Below, piece after piece: positions 1 to 8,542 of a stretch of DNA of 64,000 bases. Numbering within the stretch: the first letter of the stretch is position 1; each line of letters opens with the position of its first letter. The translations under genes were made by a program, and so were the position numbers. The notes under the pieces are model-generated. The model worked only from the letters and a program-made list of their open reading frames with translations, searched no databases and was not told where the DNA came from. The stretch is from Streptomyces sp. AM 4-1-1 (GTDB taxonomy: Bacteria > Actinomycetota > Actinomycetes > Streptomycetales > Streptomycetaceae), in assembly GCF_029167625.1 (NCBI RefSeq), contig NZ_CP119145.1, forward strand, positions 6,262,001 through 6,326,000. Direction: 5' to 3'.

Positions 1-375
1 CGGGGGTTCGTGTGCGCCGGGCCGAGAGGTGCGTGCGCGATGACTGTCGCACGGGGGTCGTCACCGGTCAAGCAGGTGACGTGTGTCGGCCGTGAGTTCC
101 GATAGGGCGCGTTCAGCGGCCGGAGTCCGGCCGTGCGTTGCGCCGATGGGGGCGCGAGTCGGCGGGACGCGACGGGGCCGTTCGAGTGGGGCCGGGCCTT
201 CTTCCGTGGTGACCTGCGGCGGAACGGCTATTTTGCCGACGAGGTAGGACGAGCGTTCCGGCTGGTCCCGCTGTTCTTGCTGTTCCCGCCGGAAGGCCAC
301 CGGCCGCGCCCCGCAGGGTGGTCCTCCGGTGCCCATGTCCCAGGTGTTCCCTGCCGACCGAACAAGGGATGGACG
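1..375. other. Leading non-coding stretch, no gene recognised
   Basis: No reading frame here on either strand looks like a recognisable protein; the frames present are GC-rich shadows. The last part contains the upstream region of the cupin gene that begins at 376. The window may start inside an intergenic region. Confidence 0.4.
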
Positions 376-849
376 ATGATGAACCGTCGCGCTCTGATGC
401 GCTCCAGTGGCGCAGTCGCGGTCACTGTTCTCGGTGCGAGCGCCCTCAAGCCCTCGGCCGCCGAGGCCGCCGGTCATGCGTCCGGTGGTGCTCATGACCA
501 CCGAGGGCCGATCGATCCGACCGGCCCGACCGCCGGTGTCACCCGTACGGAACTTCAGCGGCATCCTTCGCCGACCAAGGGCTGGGAGACCGTCCAGACC
601 CTCGTTCGCATCCCCCGCGGCAAGGAATCGGGGCGGCACAGTCATCCCGGGGTCGAGGTCGGATACATCGTGCGCGGTGACGTGCTGATGGAATTCGATG
701 ACGGACCCGCCCTGCGGCTGCGTACCGGAGACCCCTTCTTCATTCCGGCCGGTGCCATCCACAACGCCCTCAACGTGGGGACGGTGACCACGATGATGCT
801 GTCCACCTACGTCGTCGACGAGACGAAGCCCCTGGTGACCACCTACTGA
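376..849 (+). CDS. Secreted cupin-domain protein
   Basis: 157-aa single-domain cupin with an N-terminal export signal. Residues 1-35 show Arg-Arg followed by a hydrophobic stretch and an A-E-A-A cleavage-like site, so a Tat or Sec signal peptide is likely. The mature part has the two cupin motifs: one with GRHSHPGVEVGYIVRG around residues 90-105 and one with the PAGAIHN signature around residue 132, giving the usual His/Glu metal ligands. Cupins of this kind bind a metal and may be enzymes or sensors; the substrate cannot be read. Two ATGs lie in tandem at 376 and 379, preceded by AAGGGA. The open frame extends upstream, but those residues do not look like a signal peptide. Confidence 0.8.
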   Translation: MMNRRALMRSSGAVAVTVLGASALKPSAAEAAGHASGGAHDHRGPIDPTGPTAGVTRTELQRHPSPTKGWETVQTLVRIPRGKESGRHSHPGVEVGYIVRGDVLMEFDDGPALRLRTGDPFFIPAGAIHNALNVGTVTTMMLSTYVVDETKPLVTTY

Positions 850-954
850 CGGGCGATCACCCGTTGACGCCTCGCGTGAGAGGTCGCCTTCGCCTTTCGG
901 GAAGCCCGGTCCCGGAACGGGTGTGGTGGAGGAAGCCCGGGGCATCTGTCCGGA

Positions 955-1749
955 ATGACAGCCGAGGCGGATCGTGGTGAGCGGCGCCGGACCGGGCGCC
1001 GAGTCGTGTTACGTGTACTTGTCCTGCTGGTCGTCGTCACGGCTCTTGTGGCCTTCTCCCTCCTCCTGGCGAAAGTGACCCTGACGCCGTCCCCGGCGTC
1101 CGAGGATCTGGTCAGGTCCAATCTGCGGCCGGGGCGTTCGCTGCGGCAGTACGCCGAGGAGTACACCTTCCTCGCCGCGTGCAAACAGGCGGGCGGAAAT
1201 CTGCTGCTGGGCGTCCCCTTCGGCCTGCTGCTGCCGATCCTCGTGCCGCGCAGGATGCGGATGGTCCGCATGGCTCTCCTGACCGCACTGGTCATGGTGC
1301 TGATCGAGCTGGTGCAGGGCGCGCTGGTGACGGGCCGGGCCTTCGACGTCGACGACGTGATCCTCAACACGGCCGGTGCGCTGCTGGGATATCTGCTGCT
1401 GGGCCGTCGGATCAGTCACCGCTACCACGTGATGGTGGACGGCGACGACGAGGCCCGTCGACGGCCTCGCGCCCGGACCGAACCGGTGGGCGGGAACGAC
1501 CTTCCGCGGCCCGGCCGGCGCCGCTCGGAGCGGGACCCGTCCGGGGCCGCAGCACCCAGGACACCGCTGTCGAAGCCATTCATGTCCAAGTCGGCCCGTA
1601 CCAGGGGCGGTTGGATCGACACCGTACGGTCCAGGTCCGTATCCGGCGCGAGGAGGGAGCGTCGGACGGGGACCGGACGCTCCCTTGCCGACCGGGTCCG
1701 TGACCGGTGGCGGGGCCCGAACGCCGGTACGCGCGGCAGGCGTTCCTGA
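955..1749 (+). CDS. VanZ-like membrane protein with long basic tail
   Basis: 264 aa. Residues 20-40 form one membrane segment, and the stretch from about 80 to 145 carries the VanZ family core: QAGGNLLLGVPFGLLLP, then a helix, then the acidic FDVDDVILNTAGALLGY signature. VanZ family proteins are small integral membrane proteins; some raise teicoplanin resistance, but most have no known activity. From residue 150 to the end the chain is Arg/Pro/Gly rich and probably disordered. Codon 19 (1009-1011) is a TTA leucine codon, rare in Streptomyces and dependent on the bldA tRNA. The gene stands outside the corA-flanked island, immediately left of it. Confidence 0.8.
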   Translation: MTAEADRGERRRTGRRVVLRVLVLLVVVTALVAFSLLLAKVTLTPSPASEDLVRSNLRPGRSLRQYAEEYTFLAACKQAGGNLLLGVPFGLLLPILVPRRMRMVRMALLTALVMVLIELVQGALVTGRAFDVDDVILNTAGALLGYLLLGRRISHRYHVMVDGDDEARRRPRARTEPVGGNDLPRPGRRRSERDPSGAAAPRTPLSKPFMSKSARTRGGWIDTVRSRSVSGARRERRTGTGRSLADRVRDRWRGPNAGTRGRRS

Positions 1750-1840
1750 CCCGCTCTTCAGCCTCGGGCGGCGAAGCCCGCTGGCGTGACCGGCGCGGGG
1801 GTGGCCCGCGTCGGCGCCTCGGCGCTTTCCGGCGCCGTCC

Positions 1841-2027
1841 GCTCAGAGCCAGTCCCGCCGTTTGAAGACGAGGTACAGGCCGCCGCAGACCACCGCCATC
1901 AGCCCGATCGCGAACGGATAGCCGAGCCGCCGGTGCAGCTCCGGCATCAGGTCGAAGTTCATCCCGCAGATCGTGCCGACCAGCGTCGGGGCGAACAGGA
2001 TGGCCGCCCACGCGGAGATCTTCTTGA
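1841..2027 (-). repeat. Left direct repeat: displaced corA 3' end (candidate attL)
   Basis: Matches 22116-22302 at 185 of 187 positions in the same orientation. It encodes the GMN-motif transmembrane tail of CorA. Relative to the intact copy, the conserved Tyr of YGMN has become Cys and a Trp has become Arg, which fits an unselected remnant. Homology stops abruptly at 2027, inside the codon pair before FKK/IKK. Confidence 0.85.
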
Positions 2028-2325
2028 AGTTGTCCACTTGGCGGCGCTGACCTGCAGCGATGTGGCCTTCATTGCCTCTTACCTGCGCGGATGAGTCTTT
2101 CAGAGCCTTTCGGGATCGTGCCAGGTTACGCAGTCGAGTCCACTGTCTGCCGGTGTCACTCATGCCGAGATCGCCCCGGGCCCGAGGCAGGGCGATATTC
2201 ACGATCGACACGTTGAGGACGACCATCAGTGTCGCGACGGACGCCATGGTCAGTGTCATCCACCGGTGCGGATCCGACGCGGCAGGATCGGGTGCCGTGC
2301 GGGGGCGGCGGGTGAGGCTGGTCAT
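1843..2325 (-). pseudogene. Chimeric ORF: MFS efflux N-terminus fused to CorA tail
   Basis: One open frame of 160 codons runs from an ATG at 2325 (good GGAGAG ribosome site) to the corA stop at 1843. Residues 1-62 are the start of a DHA2-type drug exporter: a polar N-terminus, then the first membrane helix with MVVLNVSIVNIALP, ending in DTGRQW where such exporters continue into helix 2. About 38 unrecognised residues follow, then the CorA GMN region with two membrane helices. Both halves are truncated relatives of full genes, so this is a junction product rather than a designed fusion. It could still be translated. The exporter fragment is divergent from the XRE regulator at 2451, a common regulator-exporter arrangement. 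Confidence 0.75.
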
Positions 2326-2450
2326 TGGAGGCTCTCCTGGGCAGTGAGCGAAAAGATGGGGCAGCGGCAGGTGCCTTTGCGTCGCTCGGAGAGTGGGACA
2401 CGGCATGCTGAAGTCGCAAACCCCCATGCCGCTTCAGCAAGATGTGCGGC

Positions 2451-2990
2451 ATGAGCAACCTCGATCGTGTCCTGACCGCCATCGGACCGCGGCTGCGGGC
2501 ACTGCGCCAGCAGCACGGCATCACACTGGCCGCCCTCTCGCAGACCACATGAATCTCCGAGAGCACGCTGTCCCGGCTGGAGAGCGGCAGCCGCAAGGCG
2601 CAAGGCGAACCTGGACTGCTGCTGCCCCTGGCTTACGCCTACCGGGTTCCCCTGGACGAGCTGGTGGGGGCGCCGGAGACCGGTGACCCGCGCGTACACC
2701 TGCGTCCCGTCACCCGCGGCGGCCTGACGTACGTGCCGCTCAGCCGTCGGCCCGGCGGGCTGCACGCGCACAAACTCGTCATCACCCCCTCCACCGGAGA
2801 ACCCGAGCTGAACATCCACGAGGGTTACGAGTGGATCTACGTGCTGGACGGCTGACTGCGCCTGTTGCTCGGCGAGCGCTCCTTGACCCTGGCGCCAGGT
2901 GAGGTGGCGGAATTCGACACGCGTGTGCCGCACTGGCTGGGCACAGCCGACGATCAGTCGGTCGAACTCCTGGTCATCTTCGGCAAGTAA
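2451..2990 (+). pseudogene. XRE-family regulator with C-terminal cupin, two nonsense codons
   Basis: Reading 180 codons straight through gives a full-length HTH-cupin regulator: an XRE helix-turn-helix (residues 10-60, with ALRQQHGITLAALSQ and ISESTLSRLESGSRKA) and a cupin sensor domain (residues 100-178, with NIHEGYEWIYVLDG). The frame is broken by TGA at 2550-2552, where the family has Gly (TTG-ISESTLS), and TGA at 2853-2855, where the family usually has Arg. No frameshift is present. Two single-base nonsense changes in an otherwise well-kept gene indicate recent inactivation. It lies divergently from the truncated exporter it probably once controlled. Confidence 0.85.
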
Positions 2991-3038
2991 GGCGAACGGG
3001 CCCACCTCAAGGCGCGCCCTGCCTGAAGGCCCCCGTCG

Positions 3039-3766
3039 TCACTCCGCGTCCGGCAGCAGAGTGTCGAGGCCGTGCCGACGCTCGCCCAGAACGCGCTCGC
3101 ACACCTGCGCCTCGCTCTCGGCGCTGAAGGCCGCTGCGGACGGGGCCACGCGGCGGCGGGCGACCGCTTCGTCCGCGTCAGCGTTGACGAGGTCGCCGTT
3201 GATCGCCGCTGCCGCCGTCACGCCGCCGGCCTGGGCCTGCGCGAGACCTGCCATCACATCGGCCGCGTTCCCCGCCGCCCAGAAGCGGCACTCGTGCCGA
3301 GCACGCCGATCGGCGTGTCACGCACCTCCCAGCCGTGGCAGTACGGGCAGTGCAGCACGTCCCTTCCCCACCGCTCACGCAGCCCAGGCACCTGAGGAAG
3401 TTCGTCCACCACGCCCGTGGTCACCAGCAGCCCGCCGGGACCGGAACGTCTTGCCACCTTCCGTGCTGACGACGAAGTCTCCGTCCACGCGCAGCGCGTT
3501 CGTGGCGCGGTCGGGGAGTATCTGTCCCCCGTACAGGGAGACTTCGACGCGCCCGGCGCGCATCAGCTCCAGGGGCGCGACCCGTCGCGTGACAGCAGGC
3601 CGTGGGCTGCGGCGGCGGGGGCGTTACGGGGCTCTCCCGCATCCAGCACGAGCACCGAACGCCGGGCACGCGACAGGGCCAGTGCCCCGGACAGGCCGGC
3701 CACACCCCCGCTGATCACGGGCACGTCGAAAACGCCAGAATCCAGTTTCTCGCTCATACGGCACAC
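3039..3766 (-). pseudogene. Thioredoxin-reductase-like FAD/NAD(P) oxidoreductase, frameshifted
   Basis: Pieces of one pyridine-nucleotide-disulfide reductase appear in order in different frames. The N-terminal FAD-binding region (from 3757, with a degenerate G-G-V-A-G-L-S-G loop, then LVLDAGEPRNA) leads to a middle part (LMRAGRVEVSLYGG), then the CPYCHGWE redox motif, and finally the family C-terminal FAD motif (AAGNAADVMAGLAQAQAGG and AAAAINGDLV). Frame changes occur near 3575 and 3440. The segment between the CxxC motif and the C-terminus is far too short, so an internal deletion has removed the NAD(P) domain. The gene is dead; it is one of four decayed genes at the left of the island. Confidence 0.8.
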
Positions 3767-3831
3767 CGTGCGGAGAGCTGGGGGAATGCACTATTCCTCT
3801 TGCCGTTCCGGCAAGGCCGGACCCGTTTCTC

Positions 3832-3868
3832 GCGTTCGGTGCGGCGGTTTCACCGCCGCACCGAACGC
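3832..3868. repeat. Perfect 17-bp inverted repeat, 3-nt loop
   Basis: GCGTTCGGTGCGGCGGT pairs perfectly with its reverse complement across TTC. No T-run follows on either strand. It sits between the broken reductase start and the IS110 element, 10 bp from a second hairpin. Confidence 0.8.
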
Positions 3869-3877
3869 CGGTCGAGA

Positions 3878-3916
3878 TGTGGTTACTCAGCGCAGTCGCT
3901 GCGCTGAGTAACCACA
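3878..3916. repeat. Perfect 17-bp inverted repeat, 5-nt loop
   Basis: TGTGGTTACTCAGCGCA pairs perfectly with its reverse complement across GTCGC. It is unrelated in sequence to the neighbouring hairpin at 3832-3868. Such palindromes are frequent landing sites of IS110/IS1111-type elements, and the IS110 remnant begins within about 80 bp. Confidence 0.8.
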
Positions 3917-3998
3917 GCGCCTGACATGCACGAGGGGTGCCTCCATGTCTTCCGTCAAGCATCCCTGTCGGGTTTGGGGTGGTTCGGTGTTGCTGGGG

Positions 3999-5219
3999 TC
4001 ATGCGGCGAGTTCGACGTCCTTCGGTGTCCGGGGCTCGTAGAAGGTTCCGTCGCGGAGCATGGCGAACAGGACGCTGATGCGTTGGCGGGCGAGGCGGAG
4101 GAGGGCTTGGGTGTGGGTTTTGCCGCGGGCTCGTTGTTTGCCGTAGTAGGTGCGGGAGGCGGGGTCGGCGTTCATGCAGGCGAAGGCGGAGAGGAACATG
4201 GCGCGTTTGAGCTGCCGGTTTCCGCCTCGGGGTGCGTGTTCGCCGTGGATCGATGTGCCGGACGACTTCGTGGTGGGTGCGGGGCCGGCGTAGGAGGCGA
4301 GGTGGGCGGCGGTGGGGAAGCTGGTGCCGTCGCCGACGGTGGTCAGCAGGACTGCGGCGGTCCTGACGCCGACGCCGGGCATCGACGTCAGGACCGGGGA
4401 AAGAGGGTGCGCCTCCAGCAGGGTGCTGATCTGGGTTTCCAGGGCCCGGCGCTGTTCGTGGACGGTGCCCAGGGATGCGGCCAGGGTGGGGATGACGATG
4501 TCGAGGGTGCCGGTCCCCGGGGACGACGACGGTCTGCTCGTCGAGCGCGTCGAAGGCGTCGTCGATCAGCCGCTGGGCCATGCGCGGCGCCTTCGGCAGG
4601 ATCAGTTCGACGAGTCTGCGGCGGCCGGCTTTGCGCAGTGCGGCCGGGGAGCCGTGGCGTTCCAGGAGCCAGGTGACGGCCTGGTGGTCCAGGCGGGGGC
4701 CGAGGACGCGTTCCAGGCTGGGGTGGAACTGGGTGAGCAGGCCGCGTATCCGGTTGCTGGTGCGGGTGGCCTCCGCGGCGAGGTCCTGGTCGAAGCCGAC
4801 GAGGACCGTGAGTTCGGCGGTGATCTCGTCGGTCAGTTCCAGCGAGCGCAAGGTGTGGGGCAGGGTGCGGGCGGCGTCCGCGATCACGGTGGCGTCCTTG
4901 GCGTCGGTCTTGGCCTCGCCCGGGTAGAGGTCGGCGATCCGGCGCATCGCCAGACCGGGCAGGTAGGCGACCTGGCAGCCCGCGTCCCGGGCGACGGCCA
5001 GTGGCAGGGCGCCGATGGAGGCGGGCTGGTCCACGATCACCAGGGCGGTGCCGAACTTCGCGGTCGGCTTGTCGAAGACGGCCCGCAACTTCGGCTCGCT
5101 GTTGGGCAGCTGCTTGTCGAAGACCTTCTTCCCGGCCGGGTCAGCCCGTGCCCGTGATGGGCACTCTTGCCGACGTCCAGGCCCAGGAACACGCCCACAT
5201 CTTCCGTGTCGAACATCAT
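3999..5219 (-). pseudogene. IS110-family transposase (DEDD type), two frameshifts
   Basis: Length from the tandem ATGs at 5214-5219 to the stop is 407 codons, the normal size of this family. The N-terminal RuvC-like domain starts with VGVFLGLDVGKSAHHGHGLT and contains the acidic IVDQPASIGAL and GEAKTDAKDA segments. The C-terminal domain carries the MPGVGVRTAAVLLTTVGD motif and a TSIHGEHAPRGGNRQLK stretch with the Ser region of IS110 transposases. One base is missing near 5143 (in the LTPAGKK stretch) and one extra G is present near 4518 (in VVPGTGTLD), so about 209 middle codons are out of frame and then restored. The enzyme should be inactive. IS110 elements lack clear terminal repeats, so exact ends cannot be set. 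Confidence 0.88.
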
Positions 5220-5720
5220 GCCCTTCCCACGGGCCGGCGACGCAGGCCTCGGCAGCGGTGTCGTACGCGCGCATCCACCTCCACCGTGGAGACGTCGGTC
5301 CTCTGTTCCGGAACACGGCCGGCCTTCCGGTCCGAATTCAACCACCGCATCGGCGACGGGAAGCCACGCACGATACGCAAACTCGCCCATCAGTCAGTCG
5401 AAATATGGCCCTCGAACACCCACAAAAACACAGCGATCCGTTTGCCCGGCTCAGCGAGAGTATTTAAGAATCACACCTATCCACCTAAAGGATCAGCTCG
5501 GGAATTCCGCTCCCTGGATGCGCGCAGACGTCCATGACGATTTATTGCACGGAGAGATATTTACCAACGCTCGACAGGAAAGGGGGGGATTCCGCCACTG
5601 ACGCCGGCCCCGCCCTGTCGGTAAGGTCGACGAGACGGTCGCCTGGGGCAACAGGCTCGACGTCGACGACGAAGACGGCCGCGACGCCTCCTCCCTCGTT
5701 TGCCGGTCGACCTCAGAGGG
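5220..5720. other. Gene-free stretch upstream of IS110 transposase, AT-richer than surroundings
   Basis: No supported gene. Between roughly 5390 and 5590 the sequence is clearly richer in A and T than the rest of the window. The part next to the transposase start is where IS110-group elements usually keep the non-coding end that yields their guide (bridge) RNA, but no structure was established here. Confidence 0.4.
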
Positions 5721-6443
5721 TCAACCTCTGCGACGTCCGTGGTAGATGAGCCGGTGGGGGGATAGCTCGTCGCCATAGCCTCGATCAACCCGCGCGAGGT
5801 CGAAACCAGCTCGATCCAATGTGCCTTCCAGATCAAGCACGCGATGGTAAACCCACCGCTCGCTCACCTGAGTGAGGATCTCGCTTCCAGAACGAAAAAC
5901 CTTGTCGATTACCACGTGATCGAACATCAGACAGTTGCGCTCCCACTCCTCCACTCTCACGTCTCCGGTCTCCGCGCACAGCTCCGCGAGACAGAGGTGC
6001 CAGTCGTGCTCCGCCCGTGTCTCGAAGTTTTGACTGACATCGATGTAGACGTGCCCACCCGGAGCGAGAACGCGGGCGGTCTCCTCAAGGGCCCGTTGGC
6101 GATCCTCGGCCGACAGCAGCAACTGCAGCGTCGAGTAGGGCATGACAGCGGCATCGTGGTGCCCGCGCAGGGGCAGGCGACGCATGTCTCCGCAGACCGG
6201 GAAGAGCCCCGGTGACTGGGGCATGCGTGCCAGCCGTTCCTCGCTCAGGTCCACCGCGGTCACTTGGTGTCGGGACCGGTTGGCGAGGGGCTCGGCCACC
6301 CGGCCGGTACCGGCACCGAGGACCACGACCCGCTCGTTCGGGCTGATGAGGTCGAGCCAGTACGAGACATCACGTTTCTGACGGTTCAGCCGGTGATCGT
6401 TGTGCCAGTCGTACAGCAGGGCTTCCCACTCGCCCGGTTTCAC
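5721..6443 (-). CDS. Class I SAM-dependent methyltransferase
   Basis: 240 aa. Starts with GTG at 6443 behind a GGGAGG site. The Rossmann fold is evident: motif I VVVLGAGTGRVAEPLA (residues about 38-53), the acidic end of strand 2 in VTAVDLSEERLA, motif II/III around CGDMRRLPL and AAVMPYSTLQLLL, and post-motif ARVLAPGGHVYIDVSQ. This is the typical order for small-molecule methyltransferases; the acceptor is unknown. It is transcribed divergently from the biosynthetic operon, with a 738-bp gap between them. It could act on that product, provide self-protection or be unrelated. It is the first intact gene of the island from the left. Confidence 0.85.
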   Translation of the reverse strand: MKPGEWEALLYDWHNDHRLNRQKRDVSYWLDLISPNERVVVLGAGTGRVAEPLANRSRHQVTAVDLSEERLARMPQSPGLFPVCGDMRRLPLRGHHDAAVMPYSTLQLLLSAEDRQRALEETARVLAPGGHVYIDVSQNFETRAEHDWHLCLAELCAETGDVRVEEWERNCLMFDHVVIDKVFRSGSEILTQVSERWVYHRVLDLEGTLDRAGFDLARVDRGYGDELSPHRLIYHGRRRG

Positions 6444-7181
6444 CGCGCAACCTCCCAGGGCCGGCCGAACCGAAATCGCAGACGGACAACCGGATCGCCG
6501 ACCGCCGACGTCGGGGCGAAAGCCAATCCCATTTATGCGAGCAGGTCAACAACAACACCAACGGCCCCGTGCTCAACCGGCCATGCACCGGGTACCGGTT
6601 TTCCCGGATGAGACGAGTGGCCGTGGCGCTGGTTGACCGGCCCGCCAAGTATCGGCGTGAGGCGTTGTCCCCGGAGTCCGAGCGGGCTGGTTCTCAGGGA
6701 TGGCGTAAAACTGTACCTTCCGACTGATGCTTGGTCCTGGGTCTCCGCACAGGCAGAACCACATCATCGCCGTAGCCCTTCTTCCGGCAGTACAGGAAGG
6801 AGATGGATCACCCGGCGCTTAATTCTCGCCAGTCGGACAACTTTAAAATTCCATCCGGCATACGCGCAGGCCCGATCCGTCGTTCACCCCGGAGCACGTC
6901 GTGTCATCCACGCCCTGCCGCCGTGCGGTCTGCGTGCCGTGGCCTGAACTCACCCGTACATCGCGTCATCGCACTTCTATTGATGCGGCCCGCCTCTTGA
7001 AGGCATTCGCGCATGTCGTCACAGTTCGTCGAACTGAAAGCCGCAGTGGAACATCAGCCAAACCGCCGCTCCCTCCCGCCCTCCCTTTCAGCCAAAGCCA
7101 CGCTGCGGAGCATTCGCGCGACACGACTGGAGATATGAAAGGGAGATGGCATCGGCATGGGGCGACGGAGGCAAGGAGCGA
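6444..7181. other. 738-bp divergent intergenic region upstream of the biosynthetic operon
   Basis: No convincing gene on either strand; short frames here lack recognisable domains. It must contain the promoters of the methyltransferase (leftward) and of the operon (rightward). An inverted AACCGG/CCGGTT pair lies near 6577-6602. I could not define a promoter or operator with confidence. Confidence 0.4.
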
Positions 7182-8498
7182 ATGGTCGAGACGTCCACGG
7201 AGGTGCGGACACGGTCCGAGATCTGGAAGGACTTCGAACCGTCGGAACGACGCGAGGTCGCCACGGTCGTCGTATCGACCTTGCAGAGCCAGAGCACCTC
7301 AGCACTGCTGCTCCTCCTGCTCTCCCTGCTCGCGCTCGACGTCACCGGGTCTCCCGCGAGCGTTCCGCTGGTCGTCGCGGCCGGCGCCCTTCCGGCACTG
7401 CTCCTCGTCCGGTGGGTTCGCAGCGTCAACCGGCTGCTGGACCACCGGTGGGTCATGCTGCTCTCGGACGTCGGTGCATTCACAGTCGCGCTGGTGCTGT
7501 ATCTGCTGGTGCGCGGCGGCGGACTCCAGGCTTGGCACATCTATGTGGGCATGTTCCTGTTTTCCTCGTTCGGAGCCTTCTACCTGCCGGCCATGCGGGG
7601 CTGGGTCGCCGACCAGGCGGTCGGGCTGGAACAACTGACCTGGCTCAACGCGATGCTCTCCGTCTCCACCCAGGCGTCGGTCGTGGTCGGGTGGGCCCTC
7701 GGGGGCGCCTTGGCCTCGACAGTCGGAATCGCCGCGTCCCTCGTGATCTGTGCTCTGTCGTACGCGTTCGGTATCGGGCTGCAGTTCGTGGTGTTCGTGC
7801 TGGTCAACCGGGCCACTGTCCGCAAGGTCGCGAAGCACGGTGAGTCTTCCGGCGAGGCTGCGGAGGTCGGCCTCCGGGCCACCGCATCGCCGCAGGCGGA
7901 TTCCGGTGCCTGGCGCAACGTGTTCTCCCCGCGCCTCCTGGGTCTGTTCACCGCCTCGCTGCTCCTGATGGAACTGACCCACACACTGGCGTTCAGTATG
8001 TTCGTTCCCCTCCTGACCGAGGGGGCACCGGACCGATCGTGGATCGCGGGCACGGCGAACGCCTGTTTCGCCCTCACGGCGATGGTCAGTGGTGTGTTGG
8101 CCTCCGGAGGAGCAGTCGGACGGTGGGCGCGTCGCCGGGCACCGCACATCGTCATCATGGGCTTCTGTGTCCAGGCGCTGTTCGGGCTCAGCGCCGGCCA
8201 CGCGGTGCTGGCCATCGGCCTCTACGCGGTGGTCGGACTGCTCAGCGGCGGTGACGCCGCTCTGCAGAGCGAGGTCCAGGACCGTTGGCGACCGGTCGGC
8301 TCCGCCCAGGCATTCGCCCTGTTCGGCGCGGTGCAGGGACCGGCTCAGCTGATCGGTTCACTCGTCGTGGCGTTTCTCCTGCTGCACCTGCCCGTCACGG
8401 CTGTCTACGTCGGCACGATCCTGACGCTCGGTGTGGGCGCGGGACTGTTTCTCCTCCTGGCCAGGGTGCGGACTGCGAGCCCCGCTCCGGAAAGCTGA
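7182..8498 (+). CDS. MFS exporter, first gene of the biosynthetic operon
   Basis: 438 aa from the ATG at 7182, which has AAGGAG three bases upstream and a GGAGG further back; an ATG at 7146 is in frame but badly placed. About 12 hydrophobic helices in two halves are separated by a polar loop around residues 220-260 (GESSGEAAEVG). After a cytosolic N-terminus, helix 1 is ALLLLLLSLLALDV and helix 2 is VPLVVAAGALPALLLV; a basic loop with VRSVNRLLDHRW follows. The pattern matches MFS permeases such as those of the multidrug/macrolide efflux group. Leading a one-strand biosynthetic operon, it most likely exports the product and gives self-resistance. The substrate is inferred from context only. 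Confidence 0.85.
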   Translation: MVETSTEVRTRSEIWKDFEPSERREVATVVVSTLQSQSTSALLLLLLSLLALDVTGSPASVPLVVAAGALPALLLVRWVRSVNRLLDHRWVMLLSDVGAFTVALVLYLLVRGGGLQAWHIYVGMFLFSSFGAFYLPAMRGWVADQAVGLEQLTWLNAMLSVSTQASVVVGWALGGALASTVGIAASLVICALSYAFGIGLQFVVFVLVNRATVRKVAKHGESSGEAAEVGLRATASPQADSGAWRNVFSPRLLGLFTASLLLMELTHTLAFSMFVPLLTEGAPDRSWIAGTANACFALTAMVSGVLASGGAVGRWARRRAPHIVIMGFCVQALFGLSAGHAVLAIGLYAVVGLLSGGDAALQSEVQDRWRPVGSAQAFALFGAVQGPAQLIGSLVVAFLLLHLPVTAVYVGTILTLGVGAGLFLLLARVRTASPAPES

Positions 8499-8542
8499 CA
8501 ACCCCTCGGGCAACTGTACGAAACCGATGAAAGGAACGTCCC

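Noticed and set aside
2451..2990. Selenocysteine or programmed readthrough at the two TGA codons
   Set aside because: Positions correspond to ordinary Gly and Arg in the family, and no recoding structure was seen. Nonsense mutation is simpler.
5534..5749. 71-aa plus-strand frame right of the IS110 remnant
   Set aside because: No family resemblance, and it overlaps the end of the methyltransferase gene in antisense.
6803..7000. 65-aa frame preceded by AGGAAGGAG
   Set aside because: The purine run abuts the ATG with no spacing and the translation shows no recognisable feature.
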